A DNA stretch of 64,000 nucleotides from Paenibacillus sp. V4I3 (GCF_030817215.1 NZ_JAUSZA010000001.1:5926501-5990500), one strand, 5' to 3'. Counted from the stretch's first letter, positions 18,834 to 28,002 are shown. Made by a program: numbers and translations. Notes: generated from the sequence alone by a model not told the origin.

Positions 18834-19479
18834 CAACACCAGAGCTTGTCCCTAATCTTGTTGCCCCTGCTTCAATCATAGCAATCGCAGTTTGTAAGTC
18901 TCTAACGCCACCCGATGCTTTCACACCAATCGTATCGGATACGTTTTGGCGCATTAAACGAACGTCTTCCACCGTAGCCCCACCAGGACCAAAGCCAGTA
19001 GATGTTTTAACGAAATGAGCGCCTGCTTCTTCAGAAAGTCGACAAGCTGCTGCTTTTTGCTCATCATTTAGGAAACCCGTTTCCATAATTACTTTAACAA
19101 TCGCTTTGCCTTTTACAGCGTCCACAACTTGTTTAATGTCAGAACGAACAGCGTCATACTGCCCTTCAAGCAATAAGCCAATCGGCAGGACAGTGTCAAT
19201 TTCAGCAGCCCCATTCTCTACAGCCTTAGCCGCTTCAAAAGCTTTCACTTCGCTCAAGCTTGCGCCAAGCGGGAAGCCAACAACAGCAGCAACCTTTACA
19301 CCTGTTCCTTCTAGTGCTTTACTTGCTGTTCCAACAAACTGGGAGTTTACACAAACACTAAAAAACTGGTGCTTCGCAGCTTCCTCACACAGTTTGTGGA
19401 TCGCAGCTGTGCTCGCATCTTGTTTTAGTAACGTATGATCGATGTATTTTGCAATTTCCTTTGCGCTCAAAGTACTCAT
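18796..19479 (-). CDS. deoC: Deoxyribose-phosphate aldolase
   Basis: 227-residue class I aldolase that splits 2-deoxyribose-5-phosphate into glyceraldehyde-3-phosphate and acetaldehyde in deoxynucleoside catabolism. Seen: YIDHTLLK at the N-terminus, the Schiff-base Lys in VKVIMETGFL, FVKTSTGFGPGGAT, and the second Lys in VKASGGVRD, ending in GTSSG. Start taken at ATG 19479 with a GATGAGGTG site; a longer frame to 19557 lacks one and would exceed the usual 220-225 residues. It is a single gene without deoR or pdp beside it. The last 38 bp overlap the convergent transporter gene. Confidence 0.95.
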   Translation of the reverse strand: MSTLSAKEIAKYIDHTLLKQDASTAAIHKLCEEAAKHQFFSVCVNSQFVGTASKALEGTGVKVAAVVGFPLGASLSEVKAFEAAKAVENGAAEIDTVLPIGLLLEGQYDAVRSDIKQVVDAVKGKAIVKVIMETGFLNDEQKAAACRLSEEAGAHFVKTSTGFGPGGATVEDVRLMRQNVSDTIGVKASGGVRDLQTAIAMIEAGATRLGTSSGVAIVSGTQDASTY

Positions 19480-19540
19480 TTGATGCACCTCATCTTTTGA
19501 TTTTTGAAACCATTCCCTATTTAAACCCTTTAATGAGAAA

Positions 19541-19584
19541 ACCTCTAGCGTAGCCATTCAAGATGAGCGACTACGTTTAGAGGT
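19541..19584 (-). terminator. Terminator after mtaB
   Basis: On the minus strand ACCTCTA...CGTAG pairs with CTACG...TAGAGGT around a 15-base loop, followed by TTTTC. It lies 28 bp past the mtaB stop and ahead of deoC. Confidence 0.65.
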
Positions 19585-19611
19585 AGATTTTATAGCCTAA
19601 AGAGAAACGCA

Positions 19612-20952
19612 TTACAAATTCACGACATTAGCCGCTTCTAAAACACGAACCAGCTGTCCCTTGCTTTCATTAACACCGGCTTCCGTTACCTTCACTCGGC
19701 AAACTTGACCGATCATATCTTCGGAGCCTTGGAACACAAGCTGCACATAATTATCGGAGTAACCCATGTACAATCCGCTGTCAGGAGCGCCTTTGTAAGC
19801 TCGTTCCGGAATGACTTCAAGCACATCACCCACAAATTTCTGCGCGTAAGCAAGCTGCATTTTCTCGGAAAGATCGATCAGCTCGTGTACGCGGGCATTT
19901 TTGATTTCCTCATCCACTTGATCTTCCATCCGCGCAGCAGGAGTACCTGTCCGTTTGGAGTAAGGGAAAACGTGCATTTCGGAGAATTTCATTTGCTCCA
20001 TAAACTTGTAACCGTCGCGGAACATTTCCTCAGTTTCACCTGGGAAGCCAACAATAACGTCGGTCGTAATCGCGACATCCGGCATGATTTCATGAAGACG
20101 TTCGATCTTGCGAGCGAATTCCGCTGTTGTATACTTTCTGCGCATCCGTGCGAGAACTTGATCATCGCCAGCTTGCAGCGGGATATGCAGATGACGGCAC
20201 ATTTTGTCCGAGGACTTCAGAACTTCGATGACTTCATCTGTAATTTGACTAGCTTCAATCGAGGAAATACGAATCCGTTTCAATCCTTCTACCTTATCCA
20301 AATCCCAAAGCAGCTTCGCTAAGCTGTAGTCCTCAATATCTTCGCCATATCCACCAGTGTGAATACCCGTCAGTACGATTTCTTGATAACCAGCAGCCAC
20401 AAGCTGCTCAGCTTGCGCTATAACGCTTTGCGGTTCACGACTGCGCATCAATCCGCGTGACCATGGAATAATGCAGAAGGTGCAGAAGTTATTGCAGCCT
20501 TCTTGGATTTTAAGAAAAGCTCTTGTCCGATCGGCAAAATCAGGCACATCCAGTTCCTCGAACTGACGTGTTTTCATAATGTTGCGTACGGCATTGATCG
20601 GCTGACGATCTTGCTCAAATTGTTTCACGAGCGGAATAATTTTCTCCCGATCCTGTGTCCCGATCACCATATCCACGCCTGGAATCGCCATAATTTCCGC
20701 TGGTGACGTCTGCGCGTAACATCCAGTTACGGCAACAATGGCTTCAGGATTACGACGAATCGCACGACGAATCATTTGGCGGCTCTTCTTATCCCCTGTA
20801 TTCGTAACGGTACATGTATTAATGACATACACATCTGCCGTATTCTCGAAATCAACCTGCTCGTAACCCTCATTTTTGAATAGCTGCCAAATGGCCTCTG
20901 TATCATAGAAATTTACTTTACAACCTAATGTATGAAACGCTACCGTTGCCAT
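19612..20952 (-). CDS. mtaB: tRNA (N6-threonylcarbamoyladenosine(37)-C2)-methylthiotransferase
   Basis: 446-residue radical-SAM methylthiotransferase converting t6A37 to ms2t6A in ANN-reading tRNAs. The UPF0004 domain supplies three cluster Cys (LGCKVNF, NTCTVTN, VTGCYAQ). The radical-SAM cluster is CNNFCTFC near residue 149, followed by IPWSRG and the HIPLQAGDD motif. A C-terminal TRAM-like domain (about residues 375-440) should bind tRNA. The LGCKVN start motif and length favour MtaB (YqeV) over MiaB or RimO. It starts at ATG 20952, 5 bp after rsmE, as in the Bacillus prmA-rsmE-mtaB cluster. Confidence 0.96.
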   Translation of the reverse strand: MATVAFHTLGCKVNFYDTEAIWQLFKNEGYEQVDFENTADVYVINTCTVTNTGDKKSRQMIRRAIRRNPEAIVAVTGCYAQTSPAEIMAIPGVDMVIGTQDREKIIPLVKQFEQDRQPINAVRNIMKTRQFEELDVPDFADRTRAFLKIQEGCNNFCTFCIIPWSRGLMRSREPQSVIAQAEQLVAAGYQEIVLTGIHTGGYGEDIEDYSLAKLLWDLDKVEGLKRIRISSIEASQITDEVIEVLKSSDKMCRHLHIPLQAGDDQVLARMRRKYTTAEFARKIERLHEIMPDVAITTDVIVGFPGETEEMFRDGYKFMEQMKFSEMHVFPYSKRTGTPAARMEDQVDEEIKNARVHELIDLSEKMQLAYAQKFVGDVLEVIPERAYKGAPDSGLYMGYSDNYVQLVFQGSEDMIGQVCRVKVTEAGVNESKGQLVRVLEAANVVNL

Positions 20953-20957
20953 AACGC

Positions 20958-21725
20958 TTATCCTCCCATCTCTCCGGTTTCATAGAAAAGACACGTAAGA
21001 CCTACCATTGCGGCAGTCTCCGTGCGTAAAATGCGTGCCCCCAGCGACACGGAAGCGAAGCCAGCCTCTTCAGCCTGCTTAATTTCCTGTTCCGTAAAAC
21101 CACCTTCAGGGCCAACCGCAATCAGCACTTGTTTCCCTAGCCCCAATTTACCGGCCGCTTGCGCTTCCTGAATAGCAGGCTTTAATTGCTGACCATCTTC
21201 CTTCTCATAGCAAATCCAAGCGACATCCGCTTCCTTCGCACGCTGCAGCAGCTGCTTCCAAGAATAAACGGAATCTACGTGCGGCACACGATTTCGGTGA
21301 GCTTGCTCCGCCGCTTCTTTGGCAATCTTCTGCCAACGTTCGGTGCGTTTTGCTTCTTTCTTTGCATCGTACTGCACAATCGTTCGTTCTGATAAAAAAG
21401 GAAGAAACCGGGCTGCCCCGATCTCAGTCCCTTTTTGAATAATAAGTTCCATCTTATCGCCTTTGGGCAAGCTCTGTGCAATCCACACCTGAACAGCCGC
21501 TTCAGCATCCATAGGCAGCTCTTCCACGATTTCTGCGGTCGCTTGCCCATTATCCAGCTCCGCAATACGAGCGAGCACTTCACGGTCTACGCCATTACTG
21601 CAAATAATCTTGTCTCCAATGTCTGCCCGCATGACTCGAATCAGATGATGTGCGTCGTCTCCCTCTATGGTGACTGTATGTGTAGCTTCGTGAAACTGCT
21701 CAGGCGGGAGAAAATAACGCTGCAT
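20958..21725 (-). CDS. rsmE: 16S rRNA (uracil(1498)-N(3))-methyltransferase
   Basis: 255-residue SPOUT methyltransferase that makes m3U1498 in 16S rRNA. An N-terminal PUA-like domain (MQRYFLPPEQF, HHLIRVMRAD) is followed by the knotted SAM-binding core: QSLPKGDKMELIIQKGTEIG, VGPEGGFTEQEI and LGARILRTETA. The length is typical. Translation begins at ATG 21725 and the stop is 5 bp before mtaB, so the two are tightly coupled. Confidence 0.97.
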   Translation of the reverse strand: MQRYFLPPEQFHEATHTVTIEGDDAHHLIRVMRADIGDKIICSNGVDREVLARIAELDNGQATAEIVEELPMDAEAAVQVWIAQSLPKGDKMELIIQKGTEIGAARFLPFLSERTIVQYDAKKEAKRTERWQKIAKEAAEQAHRNRVPHVDSVYSWKQLLQRAKEADVAWICYEKEDGQQLKPAIQEAQAAGKLGLGKQVLIAVGPEGGFTEQEIKQAEEAGFASVSLGARILRTETAAMVGLTCLFYETGEMGG

Positions 21726-21833
21726 AGTCTAAGCCTCTCTATCTTCGTTCATTTCGATATTGAAGTGAAACTTCCACTCACCATCATACCTTTTTTGGTC
21801 GTGGAAATCTACAATGGGTTGAATTTGGAACCG

Positions 21834-22505
21834 TTACATACCCAAGATCCAAACAATCGGCTTTGATAAAATGCGGACGATGTCTCCACCCAAACTTAAG
21901 TAGGGATCTAAAGTCACTTCACGTAATGGTCTTACAAATACAACTAACAGGAAAATGACCGATGCCCATTGTTCAAACTTCTGCAGCGACTCCGTGTATC
22001 TCAGGTCCACCAGATCTTGAATAATACGGTAACCATCTAATGGTGGAATCGGAATTAAATTGAACAGAAACAAGGTTAAATTAATGCTTAACATCTTACT
22101 CAGAAATTCTTGCATAGCTTCGGCACTACCCACACTCATGCCTTCTAACCAACCATATTTCTGAAATAACGCTATAACAAACAATGTAATAAATGCCAAA
22201 ATCAAGTTGCTGAGCGGGCCTGCTGCCGTTACGATAATCCCCATCAAGCGGGGACTCTTGAAATTGCCGCGGTTCACTGGTACAGGCTTCGCCCAACCAA
22301 AACCAGCAATCAAAAGCATAATCGTACCGAACAAGTCTAGATGGACCATCGGATTTAAGGAAACTCTGCCGAACTGATAAGCCGTAGAATCTCCTAATTT
22401 ATAGGCGCTATACGCATGAGCAAATTCATGAATGGTAAACGAAAGAACGAGCACTAGAATAACAAACGGCAATGTACTCCAGTCATAAAACAATAATCCT
22501 CCCAT
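21834..22505 (-). CDS. Site-2 protease family membrane metalloprotease (M50)
   Basis: 223-residue polytopic membrane protein with the zinc motif HEFAH near residue 26 and the third-ligand motif PPLDGYRI near residue 151, both in hydrophobic segments; five or six membrane helices are apparent. This is the short YwhC-type group without PDZ domain, whose substrates are unknown; it is distinct from SpoIVFB and RseP. It starts at ATG 22505, 11 bp after the prmA stop, so it is likely read with prmA; Bacillus has rsmE directly there. Confidence 0.92.
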   Translation of the reverse strand: MGGLLFYDWSTLPFVILVLVLSFTIHEFAHAYSAYKLGDSTAYQFGRVSLNPMVHLDLFGTIMLLIAGFGWAKPVPVNRGNFKSPRLMGIIVTAAGPLSNLILAFITLFVIALFQKYGWLEGMSVGSAEAMQEFLSKMLSINLTLFLFNLIPIPPLDGYRIIQDLVDLRYTESLQKFEQWASVIFLLVVFVRPLREVTLDPYLSLGGDIVRILSKPIVWILGM

Positions 22506-22515
22506 GTATGGACAC

Positions 22516-23490
22516 CTACAGCTTTCTAGCTACAATCACTACCCAATTCGAATCATAGTTTTTCTCTACGATCGTAAATTTGGCTGCAATTAGTGCTTTT
22601 TCGACATCAGCTTCTTTGTTTGTAATAATCCCTGAGGTGATATAGTAACCACCTTGCTGCAAGACTTCATACACATCATCTACGAAAAGAACAATGACTT
22701 CAGCCAAAATATTCGCAACAACCAGCTGTACAGGAATTGTGACACCCAGCTGCGCAGCATCTTCGGTCTCGCTTTCTTTCAGTACTCCGAGTAAATCACT
22801 AAGTTTGACAGTAATCTTATCTTCGAGCTGATTCTGTTTTGTATTATCAAGCGCACTCGTCACAGCTACCGGATCCAAGTCAACAGCAAGTACATGCTTC
22901 GCACCTAGCTTCGCAGCTGCAATCGAAAGAATACCGGAACCAGTTCCCACATCAATGACGTCGTCTCCTGGCTGGAGCACCTTCTCCAGTGTTTTTAAAC
23001 AAAGAGATGTTGTCGCATGTGTACCTGTACCGAAAGCCATCCCGGGATCAAGCTCCAAGATCAATTCATCAGGCGAAGCCGTATACTCTTCCCATGTTGG
23101 TTTAATCGTCAAACGGTCAGACACGCGAATAGGTTTAAAATACTGCTTCCAAGCATGCGCCCAATCCTCATCGTCAACTTCTATTAACTCAAATGTAGGA
23201 TTTCCAGTATCGATATCGAATTCTTTAAGCTGCTCAACAGATTCCTTCAGGTTAGCCATGATAGGTTCCATATCTGTGCCATGGTAGAAGTAACCTTTAA
23301 TGACGGCTCTTCCCTCTGGGATATCGTTAAAAGGTGTTTCGTACAATTGACCAAACGAGGTATCTCTCTCTTTGTTTAAGGTCCCTGATTCTTCAATGGA
23401 AACGCCCCCGGCGCCCAGTTCATGAACAAAGTTCGTAATCATTTCTATTGCTTCTTCTGTCGTATGTACAGTTAATTCCTGCCAAAGCAT
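22516..23490 (-). CDS. prmA: Ribosomal protein L11 methyltransferase
   Basis: 324-residue SAM-dependent methyltransferase that trimethylates ribosomal protein L11. Seen: an N-terminal substrate-recognition domain (MLWQELTVHTTEEA), the linker region with LELDPGMAFGTGTHATT, motif I VIDVGTGSGILSIAAAKLGA and the catalytic-site VVANILAEVI. The length is a little above the usual 295-315. It starts at ATG 23490 with GGAGGAGC upstream. In Bacillus it follows dnaJ directly; here 4.7 kb of phoX-tat and other genes separates them. Confidence 0.96.
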   Translation of the reverse strand: MLWQELTVHTTEEAIEMITNFVHELGAGGVSIEESGTLNKERDTSFGQLYETPFNDIPEGRAVIKGYFYHGTDMEPIMANLKESVEQLKEFDIDTGNPTFELIEVDDEDWAHAWKQYFKPIRVSDRLTIKPTWEEYTASPDELILELDPGMAFGTGTHATTSLCLKTLEKVLQPGDDVIDVGTGSGILSIAAAKLGAKHVLAVDLDPVAVTSALDNTKQNQLEDKITVKLSDLLGVLKESETEDAAQLGVTIPVQLVVANILAEVIVLFVDDVYEVLQQGGYYITSGIITNKEADVEKALIAAKFTIVEKNYDSNWVVIVARKL

Positions 23491-23734
23491 CGGTATTGCT
23501 CCTCCTGTCGGTTATCACTTACAAATAAACCAAGCCCTAATCGGCTATTTGGGCTATTTTCACACTGATTATTGTACTACACTTCTCTTCTTGGGTAAAA
23601 TGGCGTACAACTTGTAAGCGCTCTAATATTATTCCTCTTCCTAACAACTTCCTAATACCTTCATGATAGATTGAAAAGTAGACTGAACTTATCCCCAAGT
23701 CCGACATTATTAATCCTTAGAACGGAGTCTTCCC

Positions 23735-24541
23735 ATGTTCAAAACACTCTTATTCTTGCTTGTTTTCCTATCCGTTGAGTTGGTAGCCCCATTCACAACA
23801 ACACCCTTGCTTGCGGATAACTATAGCCAAGTTACCGCACATCGCGGCAGTTCCGCAGTCACGCCCGAGAATACGCTCCGCTCCTTTCGTCAAGCCATCA
23901 TCGATCGGGCAGGTATTGCTGAACTGGATGTCCAAGAGTCAGCTGACGGAGTCGTCATGGTTATGCACGATGACAATGCCCTCCGTACGACGGGAATTAA
24001 TAAATACATGTGGGAAGTAACCTCATCGGAGTTAAAAGAGGCAAGCGCAGGCAACTGGTTTAGTTCGGATTTTCTAGATGAGCACGTGCCAACGCTGGAT
24101 GAAGTCATAGGTTTAGCCAAAGGTCATATAAAGCTGAATATCGAAATGAAAAATAACGGCCATAGTAAGCTGCTCGCTGAAAAAACAGTCGATATTATCC
24201 AAGCACACAGCTTTGAAAAGGAATGCACGGTGACATCATTTGATGCAAAGCTGCTTTATAACGTGAAAAAGCTCAATCCTCAGATTAAGACCGGTCTTAT
24301 TGTGGGGCAGAACACGGAAAACATTGACGCCATCATGGGGAGTTCTGATTACGATGTTATTTCTGCAGCCTATCCCCTCGTAACTGAATCATTCATGAAG
24401 CTTGCCGAGACACATCAGAAGGAAGTCTATGTATGGACGGTCAATCAACCGTCTATCATGAAGCAGATGCTTGCACTCGGTGTATCCAGTATTATTACGG
24501 ACCGTCCAGAGCAACTTGTTCAAGTCATGAGCGGGCAATAA
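23735..24541 (+). CDS. Secreted glycerophosphodiester phosphodiesterase
   Basis: 268-residue GDPD-family enzyme that hydrolyses glycerophosphodiesters to glycerol-3-phosphate and an alcohol. An N-terminal signal peptide (hydrophobic residues 4-22, cut likely after LLADN or close by) predicts export. Catalytic features are HRGSSAVTPENT (His and Arg near residues 36-37), ELDVQ with acidic metal ligands, and VMHDDNALRTT with the second His. The C-terminus has the usual YVWTVNQ and ITDRPE. It starts at ATG 23735 after GGAG. The gene is alone on the plus strand; with phoX nearby it would fit a phosphorus-scavenging role, which is inference. Confidence 0.93.
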   Translation: MFKTLLFLLVFLSVELVAPFTTTPLLADNYSQVTAHRGSSAVTPENTLRSFRQAIIDRAGIAELDVQESADGVVMVMHDDNALRTTGINKYMWEVTSSELKEASAGNWFSSDFLDEHVPTLDEVIGLAKGHIKLNIEMKNNGHSKLLAEKTVDIIQAHSFEKECTVTSFDAKLLYNVKKLNPQIKTGLIVGQNTENIDAIMGSSDYDVISAAYPLVTESFMKLAETHQKEVYVWTVNQPSIMKQMLALGVSSIITDRPEQLVQVMSGQ

Positions 24542-24555
24542 ACACTTTATATATG

Positions 24556-24605
24556 AAAAGCATCTAATCATACAGGCAATAGCCTTTTGATTAGATGCTT
24601 TTTTT
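24556..24605. terminator. Bidirectional terminator between gdpD-like gene and the small gene pair
   Basis: A 14-bp perfect stem (AAAGCATCTAATCA / TGATTAGATGCTTT) with a 17-base loop is followed by a T-run on the plus strand and TTTTC on the minus strand. It serves both convergent genes. Confidence 0.9.
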
Positions 24606-24609
24606 GAAC

Positions 24610-24981
24610 TTACATAGTTCCGCCTGCGCTTTGAATGACACGTACCGCCTGCTCATAGACAGCATCGTCGATGACGACAGCCAGTATAATGTCAATTCCC
24701 GTTACACCGCCACCTCCACCGTCGCTTAAACCGCTTGCCGCTGGATCTGCCGCAATCAAGATTCCTTCATCTGGTGTAGATACATCTGCCGCCTGGGTTA
24801 ACGAACCCAAGCTTCCGAAGTCCCCCGCATAGGGATTCATCACGGATTGCAATCCACTGCCTGCATATCTGCCGAATCGATCTACCTGAACGTCAATAGC
24901 ACGCAGTGCTTTCAGCTTGGAAGCTGCTCCCTCTGCTTGCTCCGGTGAATGAAAATAGGCGAGAATACTTTTCTCCGCCAT
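24610..24981 (-). CDS. Conserved hypothetical protein, Gly-rich C-terminal half
   Basis: 123-residue soluble protein, not recognised with confidence. The N-terminus (SILAYFHSPEQAEGAASKL) reads like the heat-induced/general-stress 17M-type alpha/beta fold that begins with a strand and an xxxxxAA helix, and the C-terminus (VIDDAVYEQAVRVIQSAGG) resembles the second half of such ferredoxin-like folds. A GGGGGV loop sits in between (about residues 88-93). The ATG overlaps the stop of the upstream 49-residue gene (TAATG), so translation is coupled. Function unknown. Confidence 0.75.
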   Translation of the reverse strand: MAEKSILAYFHSPEQAEGAASKLKALRAIDVQVDRFGRYAGSGLQSVMNPYAGDFGSLGSLTQAADVSTPDEGILIAADPAASGLSDGGGGGVTGIDIILAVVIDDAVYEQAVRVIQSAGGTM

Positions 24982-25130
24982 TACTGTTCTTCCTGTCTGT
25001 AATCCGCTGCTTGCGCTCTCTCAGCCGCCTCGAAATCATCGGCATCAGCTACTTCTGCTGCGAACTCAACATCCTCGTTTTTTGCCACAGGCAACTTGCT
25101 TTGCTCATCCTGGTTTTGTTTCTGATTCAT
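24981..25130 (-). CDS. Small acidic protein of unknown function
   Basis: 49-residue, highly charged protein, with Gln/Lys/Glu/Asp and many Ala, no membrane segment. Start set at ATG 25130, because AAAGGAGG lies eight bases upstream; a longer frame to 25169 would start before this site. It ends inside the start codon of the next gene (TAATG). Such short acidic Paenibacillaceae proteins are mostly annotated as hypothetical. Not recognised; it is likely expressed with the 123-residue partner. Confidence 0.65.
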   Translation of the reverse strand: MNQKQNQDEQSKLPVAKNEDVEFAAEVADADDFEAAERAQAADYRQEEQ

Positions 25131-25203
25131 TTGTAAACCTCCTTTAAACACCGTTGAATTTTCATCCATTTTTTATTGTGCCAAAGCATGATTTTTTTAT
25201 GCC

Positions 25204-25244
25204 ACAAAAAGAAGATGACCGCCTCTCTCGCAGACGGTCATCTT
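25204..25244 (-). terminator. Terminator of the tat operon
   Basis: A 10-bp stem AAGATGACCG / CGGTCATCTT with a 13-base loop is followed on the minus strand by CTTTTTG. It lies 25 bp past the tatC stop. Confidence 0.88.
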
Positions 25245-25268
25245 TTATACAACATTCAGATATCTTAT

Positions 25269-25991
25269 TCATTTTTGCTGCCTTTTATAAATCAATTTGG
25301 AAAGGGTCACGCTGATTTCATACAACAAGAATAGGGGAATGATGACTAGAATGTCCGAGATGATATCGGGTGGCGTTATGGTTACAGCGGTAACCGCCAA
25401 CACAAAATAAGCTAGTTTGCGCATTTTAGCCATTCTTTTCGGTGAAAGCACACCAATTTGCGTCAGGAACATCACGACTACCGGCATTTCAAATAAAACA
25501 CCGAACGGCACCGTCATATTCACCATGAACGTAAAGTATTTCTCAGCCGTATACATCGTTTCGAAGTTTCCGGCCATCCCTTCCAAAAAGGAATATACCA
25601 TCGGATAGATGATAAAGTAACCGAAGCAAACCCCGATTATAAACAGCAAAGCTAAAGCTGGTATAAAAGCAAGGGTCGCCTTATATTCATGAGCACGAAG
25701 CGCAGGCTTTACAAAGAGCCAAGCTTGCCATGCTAAAATGGGCATCGTAATAGCTATAGCCAAAACACCGCTAAGCATGAAATATACCCAAATGACATCG
25801 GACGGAGCGAGTATCGTAAGCTTACCTTCTACATCACGTACTAGCCAACGATATACGTCTTGAACATAAACAAAAGCGACGCAAAACGAAATAAAAAAGG
25901 CGACAAGCGTAATAATAATTCTTTTGCGCATTTCCTCTAGATGTAAGACAACGGATCCTTGCTTAATGGAAGTGTTCACCGCGCTTAACAT
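25269..25991 (-). CDS. tatC: Sec-independent protein translocase TatC
   Basis: 240-residue polytopic membrane protein, receptor subunit of the twin-arginine translocase. Six hydrophobic segments are seen, with the conserved cytosolic HLEEMRKR near residue 18, the FVKPALRAHE loop, and the C-terminal TPPDIISDI motif. ATG 25991 lies 3 bp past the tatA stop. With phoX and tatA it forms a substrate-plus-minimal-translocase operon similar in logic to phoD-tatAd-tatCd of B. subtilis. Confidence 0.97.
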   Translation of the reverse strand: MLSAVNTSIKQGSVVLHLEEMRKRIIITLVAFFISFCVAFVYVQDVYRWLVRDVEGKLTILAPSDVIWVYFMLSGVLAIAITMPILAWQAWLFVKPALRAHEYKATLAFIPALALLFIIGVCFGYFIIYPMVYSFLEGMAGNFETMYTAEKYFTFMVNMTVPFGVLFEMPVVVMFLTQIGVLSPKRMAKMRKLAYFVLAVTAVTITPPDIISDILVIIPLFLLYEISVTLSKLIYKRQQK

Positions 25992-25994
25992 TGT

Positions 25995-26222
25995 TTAATT
26001 TTTATCAGCTGCAGCTACATGCGGCTTCAAATCTTCTACTTTCTTCTGTTCTTCTTTTTCTTCCTTATCTCCGTTTAACAGTTCGCGAGTTCCGTTCTTA
26101 AATTCACTTAACGTACGACCGAAAGCACGTCCTAGCTCAGGCAATTTGGAAGGTCCAAAAACAATAAGAGCAATGACCAGAATAACAATAAGTCCGCCTA
26201 CACCGATATTTCCGAATGGCAT
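25995..26222 (-). CDS. tatA: Sec-independent protein translocase TatA
   Basis: 75-residue pore subunit. One N-terminal membrane helix (IGVGGLIVILVIALIVF), the FGPSKLPELGRA hinge and amphipathic helix, and a charged tail (DKEEKEEQKK). There is no tatB, so this is a minimal TatAC system in which TatA would be bifunctional, as in other Firmicutes. It starts at ATG 26222 with AAAAGGAGA upstream and runs nearly into tatC. It follows phoX by 106 bp containing a hairpin. Confidence 0.96.
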   Translation of the reverse strand: MPFGNIGVGGLIVILVIALIVFGPSKLPELGRAFGRTLSEFKNGTRELLNGDKEEKEEQKKVEDLKPHVAAADKN

Positions 26223-26266
26223 ATGAATGATCTCCTTTTAAGTAGATAGCTACTGATTAGATGAAG

Positions 26267-26288
26267 ATCCCCACCATGCAGTGGGGAT
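26267..26288. other. Hairpin between phoX and tatA
   Basis: Perfect 8-bp stem ATCCCCAC / GTGGGGAT with a 6-base loop in the 106-bp phoX-tatA gap. On the minus strand no T-run follows, so it may be a partial terminator or processing/stability element that lowers tatAC relative to phoX. Confidence 0.55.
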
Positions 26289-26328
26289 TTTACAATTTCG
26301 TTTTTGGACTGCTTACCTACTACATGCA

Positions 26329-28002
26329 CTAACCAAGTTTGAATCCGCTGATTGCAACTACGCCACAGCGAGGTATTGTATCACCTGAACGGTGTGGCCA
26401 CATGCTTGTAGGCTTAGCCAAATCAGTAGTCAATTCACCTGGATGCTGGATGGAAAGGAACAACGTTTGTTCATTCGGCGTAAAGAATGGGCCTGTCATT
26501 TCACTTTCTGCAGGTCCTGAGGCAAACTGCAAGGCAACACCCTTGCTTGGACCTTTGGTTGGGATAACGAATAATCCATTGTTCATAAATGATGAGAACA
26601 CGCCTTTATTATGGCTGCTTGAGGAAATGTCTGTAACAACCCATAAATTTGCATTTGAATCGAATGCTAGATTGTCAGGTGAGCTGAAGCCGGATTGGCG
26701 GCCTCCAGCTGCAAATATCTCAAAATCAAAATCTGTTGCTCCAAGATCATTATCCTTCTCAAAAATTCGTGTGATATGACCATGAATATTACCGTGGGCA
26801 TCATTGTTCGTATGGCAGATAAATACGGTGTTATCGAATGGTGAGATCTCGATATCTTCCGGCCGATCCGTAGGCATGCCACCAAGAATAAGAGCAGCCT
26901 CATGACAGTATGTAACAACATCACCTTGGTTTTGGAATTTCTTTTGCAAATCTTCCCTTTTGCCGCTTATACCAGCCGGATTTTTGAACTTCTCATTGGC
27001 CAAAGCTTTAGTAACAGCTTCGATCGTCACTGGAATCCATTTGCCGGATTTCAAGTTAGCCACATATAAGGTACCTTCAGATAACAAAGCGGAATTACCG
27101 CGACCCAATGCTGCTTCATATTTGTATTTGGAAATAAACTTGTACACACAAGCGTCTTTCTTGTCATCTCCCATATAAACAACAACACGTCCGTCTTTAG
27201 CAATTCCCATAGCGGTGTTTTCATGGTTGAATCTACCTAATGCCGTATGTTTCTTCAAGAACGTACCGTCGAATGGATCCACTTCGATAACCCAGCCATA
27301 GTGCGTTTGAGGCAATCCAGCTGATTCAGCAGTTTCAGTGAAGTTTTCTTCACAAGACAAAACCGTATTCCATAAAGTAACTCCGCCGGAGCAGTTGGCA
27401 AAGGTCCCTTGTACTGTGTTTGCGTTATTTAATGCCGCAATACCTTTGGCAGGACCAGTAAGTTCAAATTTAGTGAAACCGTTAATTCGACGCGCATATT
27501 TAGAAGTCTTGTCCATTTTCCATGTGCCGGTCTCATCTTGGAATACTTCAATGACGGACATTCCTTGATAATAAAGATCTTTTTCAATTTGTTCTTTCGT
27601 AAGCTTACCGTCTTTTACCGGGCCTACTGAGAAAATGAGGGAGTATTCATGATTTGTTGCCAACAACCCGCGTGTATTCGATCCGTTGATCGGGAAAAAG
27701 GCATTATAATCTGCGCATTGACCAAACTTATCTCCTGCACTGTTAATCACATCGTCGAATGCTGCAACTACATCGTATTTGTAGCCCTTCGGCAATATCA
27801 GTTTATCTTCTTTAGATGCCGCAATCGGTTCGAAATAACCGCTTACTTTGTTGGTCCCGAAACCAAACAAGTGGTCTGCAGTTGGCGACATAGCGGATGC
27901 TTTGCCTTCGAGAGTACCTAGTCCTGCAGATGCTGCTGCTAATGCGGCAGCTCCGGTACCGAGGTAAGATAAGAACGTACGGCGGTCAATATTTTTTTCC
28001 AT
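26329..28002 (-). CDS. phoX: PhoX family alkaline phosphatase, Tat substrate
   Basis: 557-residue extracytoplasmic phosphatase of the PhoX/DUF839 family (Ca- and Fe-dependent phosphomonoesterase in studied members). The N-terminus has a twin-arginine signal: DRRTFLSYLG followed by an Ala-rich hydrophobic stretch and an AxA-like end near residue 36. The body shows the family segments TNHEYS, YGWVIEVDPFDG, GRFNHENTA, CHEAALILGG and PDNLAFD. Start at ATG 28002 after AGGGAG; a TTG at 28014 is possible. It is followed by tatA and tatC, which would export it. A PhoP-box-like array lies upstream (28062-28100). Confidence 0.93.
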   Translation of the reverse strand: MEKNIDRRTFLSYLGTGAAALAAASAGLGTLEGKASAMSPTADHLFGFGTNKVSGYFEPIAASKEDKLILPKGYKYDVVAAFDDVINSAGDKFGQCADYNAFFPINGSNTRGLLATNHEYSLIFSVGPVKDGKLTKEQIEKDLYYQGMSVIEVFQDETGTWKMDKTSKYARRINGFTKFELTGPAKGIAALNNANTVQGTFANCSGGVTLWNTVLSCEENFTETAESAGLPQTHYGWVIEVDPFDGTFLKKHTALGRFNHENTAMGIAKDGRVVVYMGDDKKDACVYKFISKYKYEAALGRGNSALLSEGTLYVANLKSGKWIPVTIEAVTKALANEKFKNPAGISGKREDLQKKFQNQGDVVTYCHEAALILGGMPTDRPEDIEISPFDNTVFICHTNNDAHGNIHGHITRIFEKDNDLGATDFDFEIFAAGGRQSGFSSPDNLAFDSNANLWVVTDISSSSHNKGVFSSFMNNGLFVIPTKGPSKGVALQFASGPAESEMTGPFFTPNEQTLFLSIQHPGELTTDLAKPTSMWPHRSGDTIPRCGVVAISGFKLG

